DNA of 64,000 bases from Bradyrhizobium canariense (GTDB lineage Bacteria > Pseudomonadota > Alphaproteobacteria > Rhizobiales > Xanthobacteraceae). The stretch covers positions 496,001-560,000 of the forward strand of contig NZ_JAFCKJ010000001.1 of assembly GCF_018130465.1 (NCBI RefSeq), written 5' to 3'. The position numbers and the translations under genes were made by a program. Every line of letters begins with the position of its first letter. Position 1 is the first letter of the stretch. The notes beneath the pieces are model-generated. The model was not told the origin of the DNA. It saw only the letters and a list, made by a program, of their open reading frames with translations, and made no database searches. Positions 26,178 to 34,234 of this stretch are shown here, in pieces.

Positions 26178-27131
26178 GTGCTCGCCTATATCGCCAGACG
26201 CATCGTCTACGTCGTTCCGATCGTCATCAGCGTCGCGCTGGTGTGTTTTCTGCTCGTGCACATCACGCCGGGCGATCCGTTGGTGGCCGTGTTGCCGGCC
26301 GACGCGTCGCAGGAGCTCGCCGCGCAGCTCCGCACCGCCTATGGTTTCGACCGCCCGCTGCCCGTGCAGTTCGGCCTGTGGCTCTTGCGCGCGCTTCATG
26401 GCGATCTTGGAAATTCCATCGCCACGGGCCGTCCGGTGCTCGCCGAAGTCATGCGCGCGGTCAGCAATACGGTCACGCTCGCGATTGCGGCGGCCATCAT
26501 CGGCTTCACCATGGGCATCCTGCTTGGGTTGATCGCCGGCTATTTCCGCGAGACCTGGATCGACAAGCTGGCGACGTCCTTTGCCATCGCCGGCGTTTCG
26601 GTGCCGCATTACTGGCTCGGCATGGTGCTCGTCATCATCTTCTCGGTCCAGCTGAACTGGCTGCCCGCCGTCGGTGCCGGGCCCGGCGGCTCGGCCGCCT
26701 GGGCCTGGGACTGGGCGCATTTGCAATATCTCGTGCTGCCGGCGATCACGACCTCGGTGATCCCGATGGGCATCGTCACCCGCACGGTGCGCGCGCTGAC
26801 CGGCGACATCCTCAGCCAGGACTTCGTCGAGGCGCTGCGTGCAAAAGGCCTGCATGAGCGCGGTGTGTTCCGCCACGTCATCAAGAACGCCGCGCCTACC
26901 GCGCTCGCGGTGATGGGACTTCAGCTCGGTTACATGCTCGGCGGCTCGATCCTGATCGAGACCGTGTTCTCCTGGCCGGGCTCGGGCTTCCTGCTCAACT
27001 CGGCGATCTTCCAGCGCGACCTGCCGCTGCTCCAGGGCACGATCCTGATCCTGGCGCTGTTCTTCGTCTTCCTCAACCTGCTGGTCGACATCGCGCAAGC
27101 CGCGATCGATCCGCGCATCAAGCGGGGCTAG
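26178..27131 (+). CDS. Dpp/Opp-type ABC permease (DppB class)
   Basis: Inner-membrane permease, 317 residues, six membrane segments. It opens with LAYIARRIVYVVPIVISVAL and carries the ITPGDP motif near residue 32, the family EAA-type loop with VEALRAKGL near residues 217-225, and the C-terminal FLNLLVDIAQAAIDPRIKRG. The start codon is GTG, with CAGG as a weak ribosome site. Its partner permease follows after a 183-bp gap filled by an inverted repeat. Confidence 0.9.
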   Translation: MLAYIARRIVYVVPIVISVALVCFLLVHITPGDPLVAVLPADASQELAAQLRTAYGFDRPLPVQFGLWLLRALHGDLGNSIATGRPVLAEVMRAVSNTVTLAIAAAIIGFTMGILLGLIAGYFRETWIDKLATSFAIAGVSVPHYWLGMVLVIIFSVQLNWLPAVGAGPGGSAAWAWDWAHLQYLVLPAITTSVIPMGIVTRTVRALTGDILSQDFVEALRAKGLHERGVFRHVIKNAAPTALAVMGLQLGYMLGGSILIETVFSWPGSGFLLNSAIFQRDLPLLQGTILILALFFVFLNLLVDIAQAAIDPRIKRG

Positions 27132-27156
27132 CGGGATGAGGTGCCACACATTCAGT

Positions 27157-27298
27157 GTCGTCCCGGCGAAGGCCGGGACCCATAACCCCAGTCAGCGGTT
27201 GTGGGACGAGACGGCAACGACGAGGCCTCGCCAAACGACCTTTCGTGGTTATGGGTCCCGGTCCCTCCGTGCGCAATTGCGCACTAGGCCGGGACGAC
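27157..27298. repeat. inverted repeat, family A copy 2
   Basis: Begins GTCGTCCCGGCGAAGGCCGG and ends with GGCCGGGACGAC. A nested GTGCGCAATTGCGCAC palindrome is inserted in the right arm (27270-27285). It shares CCCATAACCCC and TGGTTATGGGTCC with the copies at 22377 and 61980. It sits between the two permease genes of one operon. Confidence 0.8.
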
Positions 27299-27314
27299 GT
27301 TGGAAATTGCGGCA

Positions 27315-28217
27315 ATGAGCGAGCTTCCGTTGTCCGTCACCGTTGACGCCGCGCTTCAGTCCGCGCCCGCGACCAAGGCGCGCGGCTATTGGGCGACCGT
27401 CGGCCGCCGTATCCGGCGCGACAAGGTCAGCATGGTCTGCGCGCTGGTGCTGCTGCTGATCTTCCTGTCAGCGATCGTTGCTCCCTGGCTCGGTCTTGAA
27501 GATCCCTACAAGGGCTCGATGATCCGCCGTCTCCGCCACATCGGGACGTCAGGCTACCTGCTCGGCACCGATGAGCTCGGCCGCGACATGCTGGCGCGGC
27601 TGATCTATGGCGGGCGGCTGTCGCTCCTCATCGGCATTTTGCCGGTCATCCTCGCCTTCTGCATCGGCACCTCGCTCGGCCTCGTTGCCGGCTATGTCGG
27701 CGGCAAGCTCAACACCGCGATCATGCGCACGATCGATGTCTTCTACGCCTTTCCATCCGTGCTGCTGGCGATCGCGATCTCCGGCGCGCTGGGCGCGGGC
27801 ATCCTCAATTCCATCGTGTCGTTGACCGTCGTGTTCGTGCCGCAGATCACTCGCGTCGCCGAAAGCGTCACCACCGGCGTGCGCAACATGGACTTTGTCG
27901 ATGCCGCGCGTGCCTCCGGCGCCGGCCCCTTCACCATCATGCGCGTGCATATCCTCGGCAATGTGCTCGGCTCGATCTTCGTCTACGCCACCAGCCTGAT
28001 CTCGGTCTCGATGATCCTCGCGGCAGGCCTGTCCTTCCTTGGACTCGGTACCAAGCCGCCCGAGCCGGAATGGGGCCTGATGTTGAACACCTTGCGTACC
28101 GCGATCTATGTCAATCCCTGGGTCGCCGCACTCCCCGGTGCGATGATCTTCGCGGTCTCGATCTGCTTCAACCTGCTCTCGGACGGCCTGCGTAGCGCCA
28201 TGGACATCAGGAACTAG
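27315..28217 (+). CDS. Dpp/Opp-type ABC permease (DppC class)
   Basis: Partner permease, 300 residues. After a cytoplasmic N-terminus it shows the first helix MVCALVLLLIFLSAIVAPWL, the family motif GTDELGRDMLARLIYGGR (near residue 85) and an EAA loop DAARASGAGPFTIMRVHIL. The C-terminus SICFNLLSDGLRSAMDIRN is typical of DppC/GsiD. ATG 27315 is preferred to a TTG five codons earlier that falls at the edge of the inverted repeat. The next gene begins two bases after its stop. Confidence 0.9.
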   Translation: MSELPLSVTVDAALQSAPATKARGYWATVGRRIRRDKVSMVCALVLLLIFLSAIVAPWLGLEDPYKGSMIRRLRHIGTSGYLLGTDELGRDMLARLIYGGRLSLLIGILPVILAFCIGTSLGLVAGYVGGKLNTAIMRTIDVFYAFPSVLLAIAISGALGAGILNSIVSLTVVFVPQITRVAESVTTGVRNMDFVDAARASGAGPFTIMRVHILGNVLGSIFVYATSLISVSMILAAGLSFLGLGTKPPEPEWGLMLNTLRTAIYVNPWVAALPGAMIFAVSICFNLLSDGLRSAMDIRN

Positions 28218-28219
28218 CC

Positions 28220-29281
28220 ATGAGCGAAACCAACGCCTCCGTCGCGATGCTGGAACCGGTCGAGGACCGTGGCGGCGTCGCGCAGCCGCTTCTTCAGGTC
28301 AACGGCCTGACCAAGCATTTCCCTGTTCGTGGCGGCCTGTTCGCCGCAAAGCGCACCGTGCGTGCGGTTGATCATGTCTCGTTCACTGTCGCCAAGGGCG
28401 AGACCGTCGGCATCGTCGGCGAGTCCGGTTGCGGCAAGTCGACCACCGCGCGGCTGCTGATGCATCTGATGCCGCGCGACACCGGAGATATCATTTATGA
28501 CGGCATGAGCGTCGGCCAGTCGCTCTCCTTGCGCGAGCTGCGCCGCGGCATGCAGATGGTGTTCCAGGATTCCTACGCCTCGCTCAATCCGCGCCTGACG
28601 ATCGAGGAATCGATCGCCTTCGGCCCGAAGGTGCACGGCATGGCCGACGGCGCCGCGCGGGCGCTGGCGCGCGAGCTGCTGGGCAAGGTGGGCCTGGTTC
28701 CTGCAAATTTCGCCAACCGCTACCCCCACGAGATCTCCGGCGGCCAGCGCCAGCGCGTCAACATCGCGCGTGCGCTGGCCCTGTCGCCGCGTCTGGTGAT
28801 TCTGGACGAAGCGGTCTCCGCGCTCGACAAGTCGGTCGAAGCGCAGGTGCTCAATCTGCTTGCCGACCTCAAGCGCGAGTTCGGCCTGACCTATCTCTTC
28901 ATCAGCCACGATCTCAACGTCGTGCGCTACATCAGCGATCGCGTGCTGGTGATGTATCTCGGCGAGGTCGTCGAGCTCGGCCCGGTCGACCAGGTCTGGG
29001 ACCAGCCGGCACATCCCTATACGCGCGCACTTCTTGCCGCGATGCCGTCCTCGGATCCGGACCGTCGCACCGAGACGCCGCCGATCACGGGCGATCCGCC
29101 CAATCCGATCGATCCGCCCTCGGGCTGCCGCTTCCACACCCGTTGCCCGTTTGCGGAGCCGCTCTGCGCAAATGCGACACCAAAACTCACCGCGCTCGAT
29201 AGAATGGGCCACGAGGCCGCGTGCTACATGGCGATCCCGGGTTCAGGCCATAGCCGCGCGCCCAAGGAGGAAACCGTATGA
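28220..29281 (+). CDS. Dpp/Opp-type ABC ATPase (DppF/OppF class)
   Basis: 353 residues. Walker A GESGCGKST lies near residue 70, with signature ISGGQRQRVNIARALALS, Walker B LVILDEAVSALD and switch His in ISHDLN. The C-terminal oligopeptide-transporter extension carries the cysteine pattern CRFHTRCPFAEPLC, which in relatives binds an Fe-S cluster. Its last bases overlap the start of the small AtzG-like gene as ATGA. Confidence 0.92.
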   Translation: MSETNASVAMLEPVEDRGGVAQPLLQVNGLTKHFPVRGGLFAAKRTVRAVDHVSFTVAKGETVGIVGESGCGKSTTARLLMHLMPRDTGDIIYDGMSVGQSLSLRELRRGMQMVFQDSYASLNPRLTIEESIAFGPKVHGMADGAARALARELLGKVGLVPANFANRYPHEISGGQRQRVNIARALALSPRLVILDEAVSALDKSVEAQVLNLLADLKREFGLTYLFISHDLNVVRYISDRVLVMYLGEVVELGPVDQVWDQPAHPYTRALLAAMPSSDPDRRTETPPITGDPPNPIDPPSGCRFHTRCPFAEPLCANATPKLTALDRMGHEAACYMAIPGSGHSRAPKEETV

Positions 29282-29475
29282 CGAGACCGACGACAAAAGA
29301 GATCAAAGCGACGGCACAGGTCGCCGGCGTTCCCGTCGACGACGAGATTGCGACGCGCATCTCCAATTCCATCGGACCGGCCTTCGAGGGCTTTGCGGCC
29401 GTTGCCGGCACGTTGCCGTTCGATCTCGAGCCCGCGCTCTATCCAATCGCGCAGACTGCGAAGGTCTCGAAATGA
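29278..29475 (+). CDS. AtzG-like small amidase subunit (DUF4089 type)
   Basis: 65 residues, beginning MTRPTTKEIKATAQVAG and ending FDLEPALYPIAQTAKVSK. Size, the helical N-terminal half and the closing LPFDLEPA pattern fit AtzG-like proteins. These are GatC-like partners that wrap around AtzE-type amidases and stabilise them. The gene overlaps the ATPase gene by ATGA on its left and the amidase gene by ATGA on its right, so it is translated with both. This coupling to an amidase gene is the strongest support for the call. Family membership is judged by eye. Confidence 0.65.
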   Translation: MTRPTTKEIKATAQVAGVPVDDEIATRISNSIGPAFEGFAAVAGTLPFDLEPALYPIAQTAKVSK

Positions 29476-30887
29476 GCACCGAGCCCGCGTTGATGACGCT
29501 CACCGAGGTCGCGCGCGCGATTGCGATGAAGCAGGTGTCCTCGCATGAGGTGACGCGCGCGCTGCTTCATCGCATCGCGCAGTGGCAGCCGCACCTCAAC
29601 GCCTTCATGTCGATCGAATCCGAGGCGGCGCTGAAGGCCGCCGATGCCGCCGATGCCGAACTCGCCAAGGGCGCAGTCCGCGGCCCGCTGCACGGCGTGC
29701 CGCTCGCGCATAAGGATATGTATTATGACGCAGGCCACGTCGCGACCTGCGGCTCGCTGATCCGCCGCAATTTCGTGCCGACTGTCACCTCCACCGCCTT
29801 GCAGCGGCTGAAGGACGCCGGCCAGGTTCGCCTCGGCACGTTGCATCTCGCCGAATTCGCCTATGGCCCGACCGGCCATAACGCCCATTACGGCCCAGTG
29901 CGCAATCCCTGGAACGTCGCGCACATCACCGGCGGCTCGTCGTCGGGCTCGGGCTCGGCGGTCGCGGCGCGATTGACCTATGCCGCGCTCGGCTCCGACA
30001 CAGGCGGCTCGATCCGCATGCCCGCGCATTTCTGCGGCGTCACGGGATTGAAGACCACCGTTGGCCGCGTCAGCCGCGCCGGTGCGATGCCACTGTCGCA
30101 GTCGCTCGATACGGTCGGCCCGCTCGCCCGCACCGCTGAGGATTGCGCGCTGCTGCTGGCGCTGATGGCCGGCCCTGATCCCGAGGATGCGACCGCGAGC
30201 CACGAGCCGCTGTCTGACTATGTCGGCGCGACCAAGGGCTCGCTGAAGGGCCTCAAGATCGGCGTCCCTTCGTCCTTCTATGTCGACGATCTCGACGGCG
30301 AGGTTGCGCGCGTGCTGGACGAGACCATCGCGGTGCTCAAGCGCGAGGGCGCCGACATCGTCACGGTCGAGCTGCCCGACCAGCGGCAATTGTCATCCGC
30401 AAGCCAGCTCGTGCTTGCAGCCGAAGCCGCCGCCTTCCACAAGCGCTGGATGATCGAGCGGCCGCAGGATTACGGTCCGCAAGTGCTGATGCGGCTTCAG
30501 AACGGCCTCGCGGTCCCCGCCATTACCTATCTCGAGGCGATGCGCTGGCGCGGACCAGCGCTCGCTGCGCACAACGCTGCGACATCAGGTGTCGACGCGA
30601 TGATCGCGCCGGCGTCCCCGGTGCCGGCCCCGACGATCACGGAGAGCGACGTCGGCGGCGGGCCGAACGCGCCGGCGCTGTTGCAGCGGCTGACGCTGTT
30701 CACCCGTCCGGTGAATTACCTCGGCCTGCCGTCGCTCACGGTGCCCTCTGGCTTCACCAAAGGCGGTCTTCCCATCGGCATGCAGTTGATCGGCCGCTCG
30801 TTCGACGAGGCGACCTTGCTCACCATCGGCGCCGCATTCCAGCGCGTCACCGACTACCACGATAGACTGCCGAAACTGCCGTCATGA
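29472..30887 (+). CDS. AtzE-like amidase (amidase signature family)
   Basis: 471 residues. The Ser-cisSer-Lys triad is visible as Lys81 in LAHKDMYYDAG, the cis-Ser in GGSSSGSGSAV (Ser156/157) and the nucleophile Ser180 in SDTGGSIRMPA. The start is the ATG that overlaps the AtzG-like stop; the frame extends upstream only as shadow of other genes. It lies between two ATPase genes of a peptide-type importer and overlaps the second by ATGA. No signal peptide is seen, so hydrolysis is cytoplasmic and follows uptake. Likely substrates are small amides, N-carbamoyl compounds or an amidated amino acid; the exact one is unknown. Confidence 0.88.
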   Translation: MSTEPALMTLTEVARAIAMKQVSSHEVTRALLHRIAQWQPHLNAFMSIESEAALKAADAADAELAKGAVRGPLHGVPLAHKDMYYDAGHVATCGSLIRRNFVPTVTSTALQRLKDAGQVRLGTLHLAEFAYGPTGHNAHYGPVRNPWNVAHITGGSSSGSGSAVAARLTYAALGSDTGGSIRMPAHFCGVTGLKTTVGRVSRAGAMPLSQSLDTVGPLARTAEDCALLLALMAGPDPEDATASHEPLSDYVGATKGSLKGLKIGVPSSFYVDDLDGEVARVLDETIAVLKREGADIVTVELPDQRQLSSASQLVLAAEAAAFHKRWMIERPQDYGPQVLMRLQNGLAVPAITYLEAMRWRGPALAAHNAATSGVDAMIAPASPVPAPTITESDVGGGPNAPALLQRLTLFTRPVNYLGLPSLTVPSGFTKGGLPIGMQLIGRSFDEATLLTIGAAFQRVTDYHDRLPKLPS

Positions 30888-31861
30888 CAAAGCTCGTCGA
30901 GATCTCAGGCCTCAACATCCGCTTCACCGGCGAGCGCACGGTCTATGCCGTGAACGATCTCAGCCTCTCGCTCGGTGACGGCGAGGTGCTGGGCCTGCTC
31001 GGCGAGTCCGGTTCGGGCAAGAGCGTGACCTTGCGTGCACTGATGCGGTTGTTGCCGAAGAAGCGCACGCAGATTTCGGGAACGGTCAATGTGATGGGCC
31101 GCGACGTGCTCGCCATGAATGACGAGCAGCTGTCGTCGTTCCGCGGCCAGACCGTGTCGATGATCTTTCAGGAGCCCGCGCTCGCGCTCGATCCGGTCTA
31201 CACCATCGGCGCGCAGATCGCCGAAAGCGTCGTGCGCCATGAAGGCAAGAGCTTTGCGGAAGGGCGGGCGAGGGCGCTCGAAATGCTCGAGGTCGTGCGC
31301 ATTCCGTCCGCAAAACGCCGGCTCGATGCCTATCCGCACGAAATGTCCGGCGGCATGCGTCAGCGCGCGATGATCGCGCTGGCGCTCGCCTGCCGGCCGA
31401 AAATCCTGCTGGCGGACGAGCCGACCACCGCGCTTGATGCCACCGTGCAGATCCAGATCCTGCTGCTGTTGCGCGAGCTGCAGCGCGAGTTCGGCATGTC
31501 CGTCATTTTCGTCACCCACGACATCGGCGTCGCCATCGAGATCTGCGACCGCGTCGCGGTGATGTATGCCGGCCAGATCGTGGAGCAGGGCACGTTGCGA
31601 GACATCGTTCGCACGCCGGTGCATCCCTATGCCAAGGGCCTGCTCGCCTCGACCATCCACGGCGCCAAGCGGGGACAGCGGCTCGAGACCATCCCGGGTA
31701 CCCCGCCGTCGCTTGGCGAAAGGCCGCACAGCTGCTCCTTTGCGCCCCGCTGCGCCGTAGCCCAGCCGCGCTGTCTGGAGCAATTGCCTGCGAATGTGGA
31801 GGTCGGGCCGGGCCGGGCAGCACGGTGCGTGCTGGCGGAGCCAGTCACCGCGCTGTCATAA
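30884..31861 (+). CDS. Dpp/Opp-type ABC ATPase (DppD class)
   Basis: 325 residues. Walker A GESGSGKSV is near residue 43, the signature is MSGGMRQRAMIALALA, Walker B ILLADEPTTALD, switch His VTHDIG, and the C-terminal Cys motif CSFAPRCAVAQPRC. The order SBP-B-C-F-AtzG-amidase-D is unusual because DppD normally precedes DppF directly. Overlapping start and stop codons show that the amidase pair is part of the operon rather than a neighbour. Confidence 0.92.
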   Translation: MTKLVEISGLNIRFTGERTVYAVNDLSLSLGDGEVLGLLGESGSGKSVTLRALMRLLPKKRTQISGTVNVMGRDVLAMNDEQLSSFRGQTVSMIFQEPALALDPVYTIGAQIAESVVRHEGKSFAEGRARALEMLEVVRIPSAKRRLDAYPHEMSGGMRQRAMIALALACRPKILLADEPTTALDATVQIQILLLLRELQREFGMSVIFVTHDIGVAIEICDRVAVMYAGQIVEQGTLRDIVRTPVHPYAKGLLASTIHGAKRGQRLETIPGTPPSLGERPHSCSFAPRCAVAQPRCLEQLPANVEVGPGRAARCVLAEPVTALS

Positions 31862-31955
31862 TATTTGGACGGCCCGGGAAGCGGGGAACGGCATTCAGAC
31901 CTCATTCATCCCGGTTCCGCTTCCATGGAACCGTTCACGGAGAGGGACCTCACTT

Positions 31956-32225
31956 ATGTACATTTCCAATGAAGGCCTGCTTGTCATCCTGTTCGTCGGC
32001 CTGGTGGCTGGCTGGCTGGCCGGCAAGGTGGTGCGCGGAACCGGGTTCGGCATCATCGGCGACATCGTGGTCGGCATCGCCGGCGCGCTGGTCGCAAGCT
32101 TCCTGTTTCCGAAGCTCGGCATTCACATCGGCACCGGGCTGATATCCGAGATCGTCTATTCCGCGATCGGCGCGGTCATCCTGCTGCTGGTGGTGCGGCT
32201 GGTACGCGGCGGCGGCCGGTTCTAA
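31956..32225 (+). CDS. GlsB/YeaQ/YmgE-family stress membrane protein
   Basis: 89 residues with three membrane segments and the family core LVAGWLAGKVVRGTGFGIIGD. The ATG (MYISNEGLLVILFVGL) follows GGAGAGGGA at suitable distance; the longer upstream frame is rejected. Relatives are general-stress-response proteins of unknown function (older name: transglycosylase-associated). It appears to be a single gene. Confidence 0.88.
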   Translation: MYISNEGLLVILFVGLVAGWLAGKVVRGTGFGIIGDIVVGIAGALVASFLFPKLGIHIGTGLISEIVYSAIGAVILLLVVRLVRGGGRF

Positions 32226-32257
32226 TGGCGCCCGAGCTCAGTTGATCCAACTTTTGA

Positions 32258-32281
32258 CCTCTCCCCGCCCGGGGAGAGGTG
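32258..32281. repeat. perfect 24-base hairpin
   Basis: ACCTCTCCCCG and CGGGGAGAGGT pair around CC. There is no T-run on the right, so a Rho-independent terminator is not certain. The same CTCTCCCCG core occurs at 47735 and 59545. Confidence 0.65.
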
Positions 32282-32485
32282 ACTTGTCTGCAAGAAAAAG
32301 CCGCAAGAACGTGAGATTCCGGACTTGCGTGCAAGGCCGGTCGGGGGTGATGTGGGCCATAGGGGTCCCGGATATTCGACTGCGTTCGGCGATGAGCGCA
32401 AACGCGATGTTAATCCGGGTCAATTACTCCTGAATTTGCCTTTGAAATCAGGGGCTTTGGCCCCCACCCGAAAGAGATCAGACTG

Positions 32486-34234
32486 ATGGCAGCCGTTCCC
32501 GGCGCCCGCCGTTCAGAGCTCGGTGATGCGCTGCGCGCTTGTCGCACGGCGTTTGTCGGCGTCGGCTTGATGAGCTGCATGATCAACCTGCTCTATCTGA
32601 CCGGGTCGATCTTCATGCTGGAGGTCTACGACCGGGTGCTGCCGAGCCGCAGCATTCCGACCCTGGTCGGCCTGATCGTCCTCGCCAGTTTCCTCTACAT
32701 GGCGCAGGGCGTGCTGGACATGATCCGCAACCGGATTTTGGGCCGGGTCGGCACCGCGCTGGACGAAGCCCTGAACAAGCGCGTGTTCGACACCATCGTG
32801 CGCCTGCCGCTGCTGGTCGGCAGCCGCAACGAGGGGCTTCAGCCGCTGCGCGATCTCGACAATGTCCGCTCCTTCCTCGGCAGCATGGGCCCGAGCGCGT
32901 TCTTCGACCTGCCGTGGCTGCCGCTCTATCTCGCCATCTGCTTCGCCTTCCACGTCATGATCGGCGTCACCGCGCTGGTCGGCGCCGTCATCCTGGTCGG
33001 GTTGACGCTGGTCACCGAGTTCATGTCCCGCCAGCCGGCGCGCGAGGCGATGGGGCTTGCCGCCCAGCGCAACGACCTCGCCCAGGCCAGCCGCCGCAAC
33101 GCCGAGGTGATGGTGTCGATGGGCATGGCCGGCCGGATGAACGCTCGCTGGAGCGAGGCCAACGAAAAATATCTCGACGGCAACCAGCGTGCGAGCGACG
33201 TCGCCGGCGGTCTCGGCGCGGTCGCAAAAGTGCTGCGCATGATGCTGCAATCGGCCGTGCTCGCGGTGGGCGCCTATCTCGTCATCCACCAGGAGGCGAC
33301 CGCCGGCATCATCATCGCCGGCTCGATCCTGTCGGCACGTGCGCTTGCGCCGGTCGACCTCGCGATCGCGCACTGGAAATCCTTCGTCGCGGCACGTCAG
33401 AGCTGGCACCGCTTGACCCGCCTTTTGGAGCAGATGCCGGCGCAGACGATGCCGACCCAGTTGCAGGCGCCCACCAGCCGCCTCTCGGTCGAAGGCATCG
33501 CCATGGTGCCGCCGGGCGACCAGCGCCTCATCGTGCAGGACATCACCTTTGCGCTCGAAGCCGGCAACGGCCTCGGCGTGATCGGACCGAGCGGCTCCGG
33601 CAAGTCGTCGCTGATCCGCGCGCTGGTCGGCGTCTGGCAGCCGGTCCGCGGCAAGGTGCGGCTCGACGGCGCGGCGCTCGACCAGTGGTCGTCGGACATG
33701 CTCGGCCGCCACATCGGCTATCTGCCGCAGGACGTCGAATTGTTCGGCGGCACCATCGCGCAGAACATCAGCCGCTTCGATCCCGAGGCCACCTCCGACG
33801 GCATCATCGCCGCGGCGAAAGAGGCTGGTGTGCACGAGATGATCATCAAGATGCGCGAGGGCTACAACACCCAGGTCGGCGAGCAGGGCACGGCGCTCTC
33901 CGCGGGCCAGGCGCAGCGCGTGGCGCTGGCGCGCGCGCTCTATGGCAATCCGTTCCTGATCGTGCTCGACGAGCCCAATTCCAATCTCGATACCGAAGGC
34001 GACGAGGCACTCACCCGCGCCGTCCGTGCGGCGCGCGAGCGCGGTGCCATCGTCGTCGTGGTGGCGCACCGCCCGATCGGCGTGGAAGCGGTCGACCAGA
34101 TCCTGGTGCTGCGTGACGGCCGCATGCAGGCTTTCGGGCCGAAGGAACAGGTGCTTGCCCAGGTGCTCCAGCCGCGCGTGACGCCGCCGGCCCCGATCAA
34201 GATCGTCAGCGAAGGCGGAGTGCCGAAGTCATGA
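32486..34234 (+). CDS. type I secretion ABC permease/ATPase (PrtD class)
   Basis: Inner-membrane exporter of a type I secretion system, 582 residues. The N-terminal membrane half carries NLLYLTGSIFMLEVYDRVLPSRS, the hallmark of the PrtD/LapB/HasD group. The C-terminal ATPase has GPSGSGKSS near residue 367, signature LSAGQAQRVALARAL and Walker B LIVLDEPNSNLD. It lacks a C39-like N-terminal domain, unlike LapB. The adaptor gene follows with ATGA overlap. The giant adhesin 12.5 kb upstream carries a type I secretion C-terminus and is the obvious candidate substrate in the window; no substrate gene adjoins this pair and no TolC-like gene is seen. Confidence 0.92.
   Translation: MAAVPGARRSELGDALRACRTAFVGVGLMSCMINLLYLTGSIFMLEVYDRVLPSRSIPTLVGLIVLASFLYMAQGVLDMIRNRILGRVGTALDEALNKRVFDTIVRLPLLVGSRNEGLQPLRDLDNVRSFLGSMGPSAFFDLPWLPLYLAICFAFHVMIGVTALVGAVILVGLTLVTEFMSRQPAREAMGLAAQRNDLAQASRRNAEVMVSMGMAGRMNARWSEANEKYLDGNQRASDVAGGLGAVAKVLRMMLQSAVLAVGAYLVIHQEATAGIIIAGSILSARALAPVDLAIAHWKSFVAARQSWHRLTRLLEQMPAQTMPTQLQAPTSRLSVEGIAMVPPGDQRLIVQDITFALEAGNGLGVIGPSGSGKSSLIRALVGVWQPVRGKVRLDGAALDQWSSDMLGRHIGYLPQDVELFGGTIAQNISRFDPEATSDGIIAAAKEAGVHEMIIKMREGYNTQVGEQGTALSAGQAQRVALARALYGNPFLIVLDEPNSNLDTEGDEALTRAVRAARERGAIVVVVAHRPIGVEAVDQILVLRDGRMQAFGPKEQVLAQVLQPRVTPPAPIKIVSEGGVPKS

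Noticed and set aside
32258-32281. Terminator of the GlsB-type gene
   Set aside because: The hairpin is strong but lacks a T-run; the same core occurs in other gaps, so it was listed as a repeat.
32513-34116. Long frames on both strands over the secretion ATPase (518 and 525 codons)
   Set aside because: They are out-of-frame readings of the PrtD-class gene; neither shows a recognisable fold and the true frame holds Walker A, signature and Walker B.
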